DNA of 50,563 nt from NCBI RefSeq assembly GCF_000341005.1, contig NZ_ANBD01000058.1:1-50563 (forward strand). Direction: 5' to 3'. The notes under the pieces were generated by a model. That model worked only from the letters and a program-made list of their open reading frames with translations. It had not been told where the DNA came from and ran no database searches. The position numbers and the translations under genes are program-made. The DNA comes from Nocardiopsis alkaliphila YIM 80379. GTDB taxonomy: Bacteria > Actinomycetota > Actinomycetes > Streptosporangiales > Streptosporangiaceae. Below are positions 16,504 through 24,427 of this stretch, piece after piece. The stretch's first letter is position 1, and each line of letters begins with the position of its first letter.

Positions 16504-17646
16504 ATGGCACACCGACCCCTGCGCACCGGAAAGAACGGGAGCACCGCACACGCCCTCGCGCTCCTGAGTACCATCGCCCTCCTCCTCACCTCTTGTTCCA
16601 GCAATGGTGCCGAGGAGACGGGCGGCCGGGTCGAGGACGGAGCGACGGACTCGAACGAGGCCGGCCCTCCCGACCTCGGCGAACCCCAGGACCTGGTCAC
16701 CGACCTCGAAGTGCCGTGGGGAATCGACTTCCTCCCAGACGGTTCGGCGCTGGTGGCCCAACGCGACTCCGCGGAGGTGGTCCTCGTGGCCCCCGACGGA
16801 ACCACGTCCGGGGCGGGCACGGTCGAGGGCGTCTCGCATGGTGGTGAGGGCGGTCTCCTGGGTTTGGCGTTGGACCCGGACTTCCCCGAGGAGCCCTACG
16901 CCTACGCGTACTTCACCTCCGACTCCGACAACCGGGTCGCCCGCATCCGCTACGACGAGGAAGCGGGAGAACTCGGCGAGGCCGAAGTGATCCTGGAAGG
17001 TATCCCCGCCGCCGATACCCACAACGGGGGGCGGATCGCCTTCGGTCCCGACGGGCACCTGTACGTGGCCACCGGTGACGCCCAGAACCCGGACGACGCG
17101 CAGGACACCGACTCCCTGGCCGGTAAGATCCTGCGGATGACCACCAGCGGGGAGCCCGCCCCGGGCAACCCCTTCGATGACCACGTCTACTCCTACGGCC
17201 ACCGCAACGTGCAAGGACTGGCCTGGGACGGCGAGGGCGACCTCTACGCCACCGAGTTCGGCGCGGACGCCCTGGACGAGATCAACCTGATCGAGGCGGG
17301 CGACAACTACGGTTGGCCCATCACGGAAGGGCCCGGCGGTGGTGAGGAGTACACCGATCCACTGATCACCTGGGAACCCGCGGAGGCCTCACCGAGCGGT
17401 ATGGCGATCGCGGGCGATTCCCTCTGGGTGGCGTCCTTGCGCGGCGCGCGACTGTGGGAGGTGCCCCTGATCGGTGAGGGAGAGGTCGGTGAACCGCGGG
17501 CCCACTTCGTCGACGAGTTCGGCAGATTGCGCACGGTCCTCGCCCATCCCGAGGGGGACGCCCTGTGGCTGAGCACGAGCAATCATGACGCCTGGGGTTC
17601 GCCGAACGACGGTGACGACCGCCTCATGAGGATCCCCCTGGAGTAA
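16504..17646 (+). CDS. lipoprotein PQQ-type sugar dehydrogenase (soluble aldose dehydrogenase-like)
   Basis: A 380-residue six-bladed beta-propeller protein. The N-terminus has a hydrophobic segment ending in the lipobox LLTSC, so it should be a membrane-anchored lipoprotein. Family motifs: LEVPWGIDFLPDGS, GGEGGLLGLALDPDF, DTHNGGRIAFGPDGHLYV, SYGHRNVQGLAWD and GDNYGWP. Relatives use PQQ and oxidise aldoses; some homologues in hosts that do not make PQQ have unclear activity, and no pqq gene is in the window. It follows the FUSC gene after about 50 bp and may be cotranscribed. The RBS is weak. Confidence 0.87.
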   Translation: MAHRPLRTGKNGSTAHALALLSTIALLLTSCSSNGAEETGGRVEDGATDSNEAGPPDLGEPQDLVTDLEVPWGIDFLPDGSALVAQRDSAEVVLVAPDGTTSGAGTVEGVSHGGEGGLLGLALDPDFPEEPYAYAYFTSDSDNRVARIRYDEEAGELGEAEVILEGIPAADTHNGGRIAFGPDGHLYVATGDAQNPDDAQDTDSLAGKILRMTTSGEPAPGNPFDDHVYSYGHRNVQGLAWDGEGDLYATEFGADALDEINLIEAGDNYGWPITEGPGGGEEYTDPLITWEPAEASPSGMAIAGDSLWVASLRGARLWEVPLIGEGEVGEPRAHFVDEFGRLRTVLAHPEGDALWLSTSNHDAWGSPNDGDDRLMRIPLE

Positions 17647-17652
17647 GGCTCT

Positions 17653-17697
17653 GGTACCTGTGGCACGGGTGGAGCGTCGAATTCGACCACAGGTACC
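17653..17697. terminator. bidirectional terminator
   Basis: An 11-bp perfect stem (GGTACCTGTGG / CCACAGGTACC) with a 23-nt loop that contains its own TCGAATTCGA dyad. It lies between the convergent sugar dehydrogenase and HsdR_N-like genes. Confidence 0.75.
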
Positions 17698-17745
17698 GGA
17701 CCACGGTGGATGAGGCCGCTCAGAGCGACCCTTCCGGCTACCGGA

Positions 17746-18486
17746 TCAGCTCAGCAGGGCGCTCGGGAGGACGTCCTCGCCGAGGGCACGACGGATCTCG
17801 TCGTCTTCTCCGAGGTGCCCAGGGTGCTCGGTGTCCTCGCGTAGCCGGGCCCGGATCGCGGCCACGACCTCATCGCTGAGCAGGGCCTTCGCCAAAGGGG
17901 CGGCCTCGACGGACTCCCGCCAACGACGCAGCGCGTCCAGCCTGCCGTGTTCGATGGCTTCGCGGGTCATGTGGAAGAGGCCGTCGACGTTGCGCTCGTG
18001 GGCCTCCTCGTCCAAGAGATCGACGTCGATGATCGGTACCGGCAGGTGCCCGTCCCCTTCCGGTCGCAGGTGGTAGACCCGCCAGACCCGCCCGTTGGTG
18101 AGGAAGACCCACTCCGCTCCCTCTTGGGCCGCCACCCGTCGGGACATCTGGATGTTGCGCAGGTCCAGGTTCTGGCCGATCCGCCGAACCTCCACTGGGG
18201 CGAAGAGCTTGCCATCCAGAACGATCGCGTAGTCGATCGAGTCACCACTGGTGCGGTACTCGGTGGTCATGTCCTGGTACTTGCTGAAGTTCAGTCCGAC
18301 GTCGAAGAAGTCGGCGACCAGCAGCCGGGTGTCACCATCGTTGGCGTCGCGTTCGGCCAGTTCCGCGAGGGGCCCGGAGAATCGATCCATGGCGGCCGCC
18401 ACACGCCCCCGGACCGAGGTTTCCCAACTGAGGGTGGTGGTGAACTCACCGGTCCTGGTCATGACCTGGGTCTCTGCAGCGTCCAT
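17746..18486 (-). CDS. stand-alone HsdR N-terminal-like (PD-(D/E)XK-type) protein
   Basis: A 246-residue protein. Residues about 50-150 resemble the N-terminal nuclease domain of type I restriction R subunits: TTEYRTSGDSIDYAIVLDGK, APVEVRRIG, then GAEWVFLTNGRVWRVYHL. The usual E-x-K is E-x-R here (Glu99, Arg101), so it may be inactive or altered. No helicase domain and no hsdM or hsdS gene is nearby, so it is not part of a restriction system here. Free-standing homologues occur in actinomycetes without a known role. The start has a weak RBS; Met9 is an alternative. Confidence 0.75.
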   Translation of the reverse strand: MDAAETQVMTRTGEFTTTLSWETSVRGRVAAAMDRFSGPLAELAERDANDGDTRLLVADFFDVGLNFSKYQDMTTEYRTSGDSIDYAIVLDGKLFAPVEVRRIGQNLDLRNIQMSRRVAAQEGAEWVFLTNGRVWRVYHLRPEGDGHLPVPIIDVDLLDEEAHERNVDGLFHMTREAIEHGRLDALRRWRESVEAAPLAKALLSDEVVAAIRARLREDTEHPGHLGEDDEIRRALGEDVLPSALLS

Positions 18487-18591
18487 GCCGTCCGTTTCCG
18501 TGTTCGGGGCGAACCCGTCACACGGCCTTCTCCAGGGTGGAACGGGGCACGCGGACGGGGAGAATCCGCCACAAATGCTACCGCTCCGGGC

Positions 18592-18620
18592 CGTGAACCC
18601 TATCTCTGAGGGGGTTCACG
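18592..18620 (-). terminator. hairpin after an SDR gene remnant
   Basis: A 9-bp perfect stem (CGTGAACCC / GGGTTCACG) with an 11-nt loop. It lies 14 bp downstream of the stop of the SDR remnant ending at 18634 and was probably its terminator. It could also act in the leader of the HsdR_N-like gene. Confidence 0.5.
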
Positions 18621-18633
18621 AACATGATGTCAG

Positions 18634-18672
18634 TTAGTGGGAACCCTGGATCTCGCCCCCGGTGATCGACGT
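18634..18672 (-). pseudogene. remnant of an SDR gene 3' end
   Basis: The minus strand reads ITGGEIQGSH and a TAA stop, the same C-terminus as the SDR at 2401 (TGGEIQGS). Twenty consecutive bases are identical (18644-18663 and 2408-2427). Upstream sequence no longer resembles an SDR. I infer that an SDR gene once stood here and was deleted when the amidase segment arrived, but the match is short. Confidence 0.4.
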
Positions 18673-18752
18673 GAGCCGACCTTTGGACCATCTTCCAGGC
18701 CGTTCCTTCACCGGGCCACCAGAAGGACTCCGAGTGCCCTACCCGGGAGAAC

Positions 18753-19904
18753 TCATGCGCGTGGCCACGGCCGGGAGGAGATCGCCCGTTCGACGTCTCG
18801 GGCCACGGCCAGGAGGAGACCGTCCTGGTGGTGTCGTGCGACCAGTTGCAGCCCCACGGGCAGGCCGTCCTCGGTGAAGCCGGCCGGCAGGCTCAGGGCC
18901 GGATGGCCGGTGAGGTTGAACAGCCAGGTGAAACCCACGCTCATGACTTCGCCCGGCCCGGAGTGAGGGTGGGGCGGGTTCGGTGTCGTGGGCGTGGCGA
19001 GCAGGTCCACCGAGCAGAAGAGCGCCTCCAACGCGGCCGTTCCGGCCTGCTCGATGGCCGGATCGGCTCCGGGGGAGTTCCGTGCTCGCCGAGTGTGCCA
19101 GGACTCCGCGGGATCGGTGAGGGCGATGTCGGGATCCACTACCGTGGCCCCGAAGTCCCGGGCCCAATACCGCAGCATTCGTTCGGCGACCGACACCACC
19201 TCGGGGTCCGGCCGGTTGTAACCGAGAGTCGCGGACCACGCCACACGCACGTGCGCGGGTGCCGTGACGGGGATACCTCCGAGTACGGCACTCCGGTACA
19301 GCTCGACGTCCGAGACCGTGCGCGTGATCGGTCCACCGACCGTCAGGCCGGCCCGGTCCCGGGCAGGAAGAAGTCCCGTGGTCGGCTTGTAACCGAGGAC
19401 TCCGCACCACGCCGCCGGGATACGGGTGGACCCGGCGCCGTCGCTCGCGGTCGCCAACGGCACCGCTCCGGTGGTCACGGCCACGGCGGAACCGGCCGAG
19501 GAGCCACCCGGAACCCTATCGGTGCACCAGGGGTTGAGTGTGGGGCCTTCGTGCGTGCGTCCCCAGGTCTTCCACCGGGTCCCAGGCCCGGGCACCGACG
19601 TGGAACCGATGGGCACCGCACCGGCCGCGATCAGACGTCGAGCCTGGTGGGACCTCGTCCCCTCCGAAACCTTGACGGCCAACGGGACCCCGGCCAAGGG
19701 CAGACGGGCGCCGTCGGCGATCGCCGCGTCCACCTCCGCCGCGTGAGTCAGGGCCTGTCGTGGCCAGACCTCGACGAAGGCGCGCAGGTGCCTGATCCGG
19801 TCGATGGCGTCCAGGGCCGCTTGGACGGTATCGACCGCACTCACCACGGCTCGCCTCACACGGTCGGCCGTCTCACCGGCCGTCAGTGATCGTTCGTTCC
19901 TCAT
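18753..19904 (-). CDS. amidase signature family protein
   Basis: A 383-residue amidase with the Ser-cisSer-Lys arrangement: Lys78 in LAVKVSEGT, the GGSSAGSA loop (133-140) and the nucleophile Ser159 in DGAGSTRIPA. It is shorter than most family members (about 450-500), with compact central and C-terminal parts ending AGFTEDGLPVGLQLVARHHQD. The substrate is unknown. No RBS precedes the ATG; a TAATCT box 7 bp upstream suggests a leaderless message. Confidence 0.85.
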   Translation of the reverse strand: MRNERSLTAGETADRVRRAVVSAVDTVQAALDAIDRIRHLRAFVEVWPRQALTHAAEVDAAIADGARLPLAGVPLAVKVSEGTRSHQARRLIAAGAVPIGSTSVPGPGTRWKTWGRTHEGPTLNPWCTDRVPGGSSAGSAVAVTTGAVPLATASDGAGSTRIPAAWCGVLGYKPTTGLLPARDRAGLTVGGPITRTVSDVELYRSAVLGGIPVTAPAHVRVAWSATLGYNRPDPEVVSVAERMLRYWARDFGATVVDPDIALTDPAESWHTRRARNSPGADPAIEQAGTAALEALFCSVDLLATPTTPNPPHPHSGPGEVMSVGFTWLFNLTGHPALSLPAGFTEDGLPVGLQLVARHHQDGLLLAVARDVERAISSRPWPRA

Positions 19905-19911
19905 TCGAGTG

Positions 19912-19917
19912 AGATTA
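19912..19917 (-). promoter_or_regulatory. candidate -10 box of the amidase gene
   Basis: TAATCT on the minus strand ends 7 bp before the amidase ATG, the spacing for a leaderless transcript. No clear -35 is seen. Confidence 0.4.
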
Positions 19918-20049
19918 GATCGTCGAGCACCGGAGAACGGGAGTACGGGTTCCGGCCCTTGACGGCGATAGCACTCGGTCCTGGACCCCGTGGGTCCGCG
20001 ATGTTCCCAGGGACGAGGGCGTACGGGTGGGGAGGATTCGCCACCGACG

Positions 20050-20099
20050 CCACTGCTCGGTGGGACGCGCCAGGATGCGCGGGGCCCACCGAGCAGTGG
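20050..20099 (-). terminator. strong terminator of the tandem paralogue genes
   Basis: A 15-bp perfect stem (CCACTGCTCGGTGGG / CCCACCGAGCAGTGG) with a 20-nt loop that holds a further GCGC/GCGC pairing. It lies 12 bp beyond the stop of the gene ending at 20111. Confidence 0.88.
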
Positions 20100-20110
20100 T
20101 TCGACTCAGG

Positions 20111-20722
20111 TCAGACGCGTCCGGGTTCGCCGCTCAGATGCCTCACGAAGGAGCGGTAGTCGCGCAGCGCCAGACGAAGGGTCTCGGTGTCTTCGATCCC
20201 AGCGCCCTCCCAGGTGGATCGCAGCTTCGTGCGGCGTTCCTCCAGTTCGGTGACCACGGCCTCGGCGACCTCGGCCGCCAAGGCGTCCGCCTCACGAATG
20301 GAGGTCTGCGGGTCGTCGACGAAGTCGCTCTGCACGTGGTTCCAGCGGTCGTGGACCTGGCCGGGCTTCAAGCCGTGCGGACGGAGCTCCCAGTGGGAAT
20401 CGTTCTGTGTCCGTTCATTCGGGGAATCTTCCACGGGTGGTGTCGAAGCCTCTCGGTTCGCGGACACGGTGTCCCTCGCGGCGGACCGGGCCGGGGGGAC
20501 GTTCGCGGACGTACCGTGACTCTGCTCGGCGGGTTCGCTCCAAGAGCGCTCACGTCGTCCAGCTTCCCGCGTTCCTCGTGCGGGTGGGGAGCCGGGGTCG
20601 GTCACCTCGGCGTTGACATCCTTCACGGAGGGGTCGACGTGATCGGGGGCGGGGACCCGCGTTCCACGACTCTCGGTTCGGATGCTGTCGGGGGAATCAT
20701 CGGGCTGCTTGGAGAAGTCCAT
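20111..20722 (-). CDS. hypothetical soluble protein, paralogue of the neighbouring membrane protein
   Basis: A 203-residue protein. The first 110 residues are polar and low-complexity. The C-terminal part (about 115-200) holds a helical domain with LKPGQVHDRWNHVQSDFVDD and LRLALRDYRSFVRHLSG, which aligns with the domain of the protein at 20830 (IDTWTVIQQEFVDAP, LREALVAYRGLADSLLG). No signal peptide or membrane segment. AGGAGG lies 9 bp before the ATG. The pair looks like a tandem duplication in which this copy lost the membrane anchor. Function unknown. Confidence 0.75.
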   Translation of the reverse strand: MDFSKQPDDSPDSIRTESRGTRVPAPDHVDPSVKDVNAEVTDPGSPPARGTREAGRRERSWSEPAEQSHGTSANVPPARSAARDTVSANREASTPPVEDSPNERTQNDSHWELRPHGLKPGQVHDRWNHVQSDFVDDPQTSIREADALAAEVAEAVVTELEERRTKLRSTWEGAGIEDTETLRLALRDYRSFVRHLSGEPGRV

Positions 20723-20829
20723 CTGCTGTGCCTCCTGATTCGTTCATCGGACTCGTGCGCGGCGTGAGCCCCGGGTCCGGGCGGCTCCACGCCCTCCACG
20801 TTCTCCTCGTTCGGTGGGACCGGGGACGG

Positions 20830-21537
20830 TCACCTGGTCTTTCCGGGCAGGACCGACTTCCACCGGCTCCCGGCGGAAGTCGACCGCTCCGGCGTGCCGT
20901 GGTCCGAGGGGCCACGAGGTGGGGGCGCTCCTTCGGTCCGAGAGGCATCGTCGCTCTGGGGTAGACCACCGAGAAGGGAGTCGGCCAGGCCGCGGTAGGC
21001 CACCAGGGCCTCACGCAGGCTCTCGGTCCGTTCCCGGTCGGCTCCGGTGAGGTGTCCGGCCGCGTGCGCGCGGTGGAAGGCGGAGACGGCGGAGGGGTGG
21101 TCCACCGACAACACCCTGGTCAGGCGCTCGAAGCCGTGGTCATCGGTGGTGCCGCCCGGGACATCGGGGTATCCGACGTCGCGCATGATGGCTTCGACCA
21201 GCCCACGGGCGTCGTGCACGGCACGGACCGGGGCGTCCACGAATTCCTGCTGGATCACGGTCCAGGTGTCGATGTGGGCCCTGCGTTCGGAGTCGGTGAG
21301 GTTGCGGAGCTCGAGGGTGTTCCTGTGCTCGAGCCGTTCGGTGAGGTCGCGTTCGGCCGTGGCGGTGTCGCCGTGGGTCGCCACGGCGCGTTCGTACTCT
21401 GGGCCGAAGCGCTGCTTGAGCCTGGCGGTGCGCCGGGCCGGAAGGATCGAGGATCGCGCGAAGTATGCGATACCTCCGGCGAGGACGACCGCGACCACGA
21501 CCACCGTCGCGATGATGACTATGGTTTGGGTTTCCAC
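20830..21537 (-). CDS. hypothetical single-pass membrane protein
   Basis: A 235-residue protein with one transmembrane helix near the N-terminus (IVIIATVVVVAVVLAGGIAY), a basic juxtamembrane stretch (ARRTARLKQRFGPEYERAV), and a cytosolic helical domain (about 60-200) shared with the downstream paralogue. Proteins of this type are widespread in actinomycetes without assigned function. The GTG is chosen for the AAGGAGG 5 bp upstream. 107 bp separate it from its paralogue, so cotranscription is likely. Confidence 0.78.
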   Translation of the reverse strand: METQTIVIIATVVVVAVVLAGGIAYFARSSILPARRTARLKQRFGPEYERAVATHGDTATAERDLTERLEHRNTLELRNLTDSERRAHIDTWTVIQQEFVDAPVRAVHDARGLVEAIMRDVGYPDVPGGTTDDHGFERLTRVLSVDHPSAVSAFHRAHAAGHLTGADRERTESLREALVAYRGLADSLLGGLPQSDDASRTEGAPPPRGPSDHGTPERSTSAGSRWKSVLPGKTR

Positions 21538-21683
21538 GGGTACCTCCTTGGCGCCCTCCCTGCCCTTGAGTGGAATCGTGAAACGCCGTCCGAACACGAG
21601 TGCGGCGTTCGTGCTGGTGAGACGGCTAAAAGGGCAAAGAGGGCGCACCGGAGGTTTGTGGTCGGAGGTCACCCGGGCATGCG

Positions 21684-21713
21684 CGGGGCGGGCCCCGTTC
21701 GGAACCCGCCCCG
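21684..21713 (-). terminator. terminator of the GH9 cellulase gene
   Basis: A 9-bp stem (CGGGGCGGG / CCCGCCCCG) with a 12-nt loop, about 24 bp after the cellulase stop codon. Confidence 0.7.
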
Positions 21714-21736
21714 TCACCTCGGATGGTGTCCTTGGG

Positions 21737-23983
21737 TCACTGCTCGACGGCGAAGGCCGTCACCCAGGCCAGCGTCGAGTTCCAGTTGATGGTCAGCTCA
21801 TTGGTCGCGTACGAGTCGATGTGGTCGATGTAGCAGAACTGGGGTGCGCATCCGGTCAGGTTGGCCTGCGCGGTCGGGTCCCAGGTGCTGGTCTGGGAGT
21901 TCGGGCCACCGGCGAGGGAACCGGCGGGCGGGTTCGGCAGTGATGGGTCGAGTTGGTTGGCGTACCAGCGGCTGTGCTGGTTGACCGCGTCGTTGGTGCC
22001 GTGCCCGGTCACGTAGGACTGGTTGAGGGCGTTGCGGCCCAGGATGTAGTCCATGCCGGTGAGGACGGCCTCGGCGAAGTGGTCCTGCCCAGTGAGGTCG
22101 TGGGCCACGGACAGCACGACCAGGTTGTTCAGCACCAGGTTGTTGGAACCCCAGACGAACTCCCCGTGGGCGGGGGCGTAGGAGAGACCGTAGGGGTGCT
22201 CGTCGACGTTGGCCAGGTACTGCTGGGCGCCCTCGACCACGGTCTGCCGGATCTCCTCCACGCCTTCGACGCCCGCGGGGACGGTCGCCAACTGGAGCAT
22301 TCCCAGGGGGGCCGTGTAACCCCAGTCGAAACCGTCGGCGGTGAAGATCTCGGGGTCGTTGTGCAGCTCGTAGTCGGTGAGGGCGTCCCAGTACTCGGAG
22401 CCGGCGGTGCTCAGGTACAGCTCGGCCGCGGCCCAGTAGAACTCGTCGGAGACGTCGTCGTCGTTGTAGGGGCCACCGCCGTCCCCGGTCGCGGAGGCGT
22501 ACTCCTCCGGGTGGGCCAACGCGCCCTGCCAGGCGAGCTCGGCGGCGTCCAGGCAGGTGGCGGCGAAGTCGGCGTCGTATTCGGCGAAGACACGGGAGCA
22601 CTGTGCGCCGGTAGCCGCGAGGTTGAGGGTCGCGGCGGTCGACGGCGGGTGCAGGTAACGCGGCTCGGGGTCATCGGCGGGCATCATCGGCATGGCCGTC
22701 CACGACTCGTCGTGCACCTTGTGGTGGACCATCCTGGCGAACGGCTCACCTTCGGGCACCTGCATGCTCAGCATGAACTCCATCTGCCAGCGGGCCTCGT
22801 CGAGCACGTCCGGGACGCCGTTGTCGGTCTCGGGGATGCGCAGGGTGGAGTCTCCCGCCCGGTCCGGGTTGCCGGTGGGCGCGGTGTGGGATCGCTCGTG
22901 GATGCTCATCAGCTGGTGGACGGAGATGCCACCGTTGACCACGTACTTGCCGTGGTCGCCCGCGTCGTACCAACCGCCGGAGACGTCGAGGGAGTAGTCG
23001 CAGGGGGTCGCGGGGTGACAGGTGACCTCGGTGTCGCCCTGGTTGGGCGCCGCACCCACGTGCCCGGCTTCGCGTTCGTAACCGGGGGCGATGGCGCCGT
23101 CGATCTCGATGCCGCTGCGCTGCGGATAGTAGAAGGACAGGGCGTCCGTGGCCAGATCCGCGTACAGGTCGGCGTCGATCGCGAAGGGGTGGCTCGTCTC
23201 CCCGTCGACGCTCAGCGTGTACCCCTGGCCGGACGCGGTGACTTCGGAGAACTCCACGGTGTGCACGTTCTCCCCGGACGTGTCGTCGATCCCTCGGGGT
23301 TCAGTGCCGCCCTCGGCGACGACCGCACCGTTGGCGTCGGTCAGTTCCCAGGGGAGCGGGCCCTGGGAGTCGGTGACCACGGTGGCGTGTTTGGGCCCGT
23401 CCGGCACATAGCCGACCTGGTTGACACGCACCGGGGGACCGGTGTCCGGTTCGTACACGGGTGGTTCGGCGCCGCCGAAGAGGGAGACCTCGTCCAGGCA
23501 GAACGTCCAGGGGTCGTCCGAGCCGCCGATCTGGAAGGCCAATTGGGCGTCCTCGCGACTCACCGACGAGGTGAACACGAAGGCGTGCTCTTCGGTGTCC
23601 TCGGTGAGGAAGACGCGTTCGTCCAGGTAAGTGCGATAGGGCTCGGTGGGTTCTTGGACCAGGGCGCGGATGGGGGCGTCACCGGAGGCGGTGAAGGTGA
23701 GCTCGTAGGATTCGTCTTCGATCAGGGGAATGTCGTTCTGGCCGACGATGACGTCCCACGCGGCGGAGGTGTCGCCGGGGACGTCGACGCACAGGACCTG
23801 ATCGTCGGTGACGGTCAAATCCACTTCGGGGCTGCCCCACCAACCGGTGGTGCCATTGGAGAAGTCGCCGTTGACGACCTGGTCGACCGGGTCGTCGTCG
23901 GCTTGGGCGGGGAGGGCGGACAAGAGGCCGGTGGTGAGTGCGGCGGTCGCGGTGAGCGCGAGGGCCGATCTGACTCGGTTCAT
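21737..23983 (-). CDS. secreted GH9 cellulase (CBM4 - Ig-like - GH9)
   Basis: A 748-residue protein: signal peptide (1-27, ending PAQA), a CBM4-like module (about 35-170; VNGDFSNGTTGWWG), a CelD_N/Ig-like domain (183-265; PPVRVNQVGYVPDGPKHATV) and the GH9 catalytic domain (about 270-748). Catalytic residues: Asp340 and Asp343 in YDAGDHGKYV, the HSRW histidine, and the proton donor Glu near 729 in TNELTINWNS. The architecture resembles the front of Thermobifida Cel9B/E1, but the C-terminal FnIII and CBM2 modules are absent, so the enzyme ends with its catalytic domain. It should cleave cellulose outside the cell. No good RBS precedes this ATG, so the exact start is less certain. Confidence 0.93.
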   Translation of the reverse strand: MNRVRSALALTATAALTTGLLSALPAQADDDPVDQVVNGDFSNGTTGWWGSPEVDLTVTDDQVLCVDVPGDTSAAWDVIVGQNDIPLIEDESYELTFTASGDAPIRALVQEPTEPYRTYLDERVFLTEDTEEHAFVFTSSVSREDAQLAFQIGGSDDPWTFCLDEVSLFGGAEPPVYEPDTGPPVRVNQVGYVPDGPKHATVVTDSQGPLPWELTDANGAVVAEGGTEPRGIDDTSGENVHTVEFSEVTASGQGYTLSVDGETSHPFAIDADLYADLATDALSFYYPQRSGIEIDGAIAPGYEREAGHVGAAPNQGDTEVTCHPATPCDYSLDVSGGWYDAGDHGKYVVNGGISVHQLMSIHERSHTAPTGNPDRAGDSTLRIPETDNGVPDVLDEARWQMEFMLSMQVPEGEPFARMVHHKVHDESWTAMPMMPADDPEPRYLHPPSTAATLNLAATGAQCSRVFAEYDADFAATCLDAAELAWQGALAHPEEYASATGDGGGPYNDDDVSDEFYWAAAELYLSTAGSEYWDALTDYELHNDPEIFTADGFDWGYTAPLGMLQLATVPAGVEGVEEIRQTVVEGAQQYLANVDEHPYGLSYAPAHGEFVWGSNNLVLNNLVVLSVAHDLTGQDHFAEAVLTGMDYILGRNALNQSYVTGHGTNDAVNQHSRWYANQLDPSLPNPPAGSLAGGPNSQTSTWDPTAQANLTGCAPQFCYIDHIDSYATNELTINWNSTLAWVTAFAVEQ

Positions 23984-24010
23984 AGAGCGGGGGGTCCAAT
24001 CGATGCGACT

Positions 24011-24024
24011 TGGGAGCGCTCCCA
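24011..24024. promoter_or_regulatory. CelR/CebR-type operator
   Basis: TGGGAGCGCTCCCA, a perfect 14-bp palindrome identical to the CelR site described upstream of Thermobifida fusca cellulase genes. It is 28 bp upstream of the cellulase start, where a LacI-family repressor released by cellobiose would block transcription. The regulator gene itself is not in the window. Confidence 0.92.
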
Positions 24025-24038
24025 ATAGTGCTACCAAT

Positions 24039-24058
24039 GTTGTGTCAAGTGTCACAAC
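24039..24058. repeat. inverted repeat in the cellulase promoter region
   Basis: GTTGTG, eight bases, CACAAC: a perfect 6-bp dyad. A TTGACA (minus strand, 24043-24048) lies inside it and could be the -35 element of the cellulase promoter, though no good -10 at standard spacing is seen. It may be a second operator. Confidence 0.4.
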
Positions 24059-24154
24059 CTGTCAATGGGGGTTCACACCACGAATTTTCGCTCTTTCTCC
24101 GAGCGGTGTCCCCGACGCGACCGGCGTCTCGCCCTCGACCGGACCGGGAGTGGA

Positions 24155-24427
24155 TCAGGGGCGTGTGTAGAGGCCGACGTGGAAGGGGCTCGACGTGGTG
24201 AAGGGTTGCCCGTTCCACCCTCCCGAACGCTCGCCCAGACGAAGGTCGGCCGGCCTGGCCATGAGGTCCATCTCCGAGGGCCGCACCAGACGACAAGGGA
24301 TGGGCGCCATACGGACGCCGTCGGTGCCGAGGCCGACGTGGTTCTCATCGAGCACCTGTGTGAAGTGGTCGTATCGGTCGACGTGGAGGATCACCGACCC
24401 TTGGCGACCGGGGCGGCACGGGTTCAT
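24155..24427 (-). pseudogene. C-terminal fragment of a SAM-dependent methyltransferase
   Basis: A 90-codon frame whose ATG overlaps the stop of the AMP-dependent ligase (ATGA). From about residue 11 it looks like the last 80 residues of a class I methyltransferase: SVILHVDRYDHFTQVLDEN, then RLVRPSEMDLMARPADLRL and GGWNGQPFT. The SAM-binding N-terminal domain is gone, so it cannot be an active methyltransferase. The open frame and coupled start leave it possible that a short protein is still made. Confidence 0.6.

Noticed and set aside
17746..18486. A type I restriction-modification locus
   Set aside because: Only an R-subunit N-terminal-like domain is present; there is no helicase, methylase or specificity subunit.
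21953..24028. 691-codon plus-strand frame opposite the cellulase
   Set aside because: Gly/Val-rich shadow of the GH9 gene with no domain similarity.
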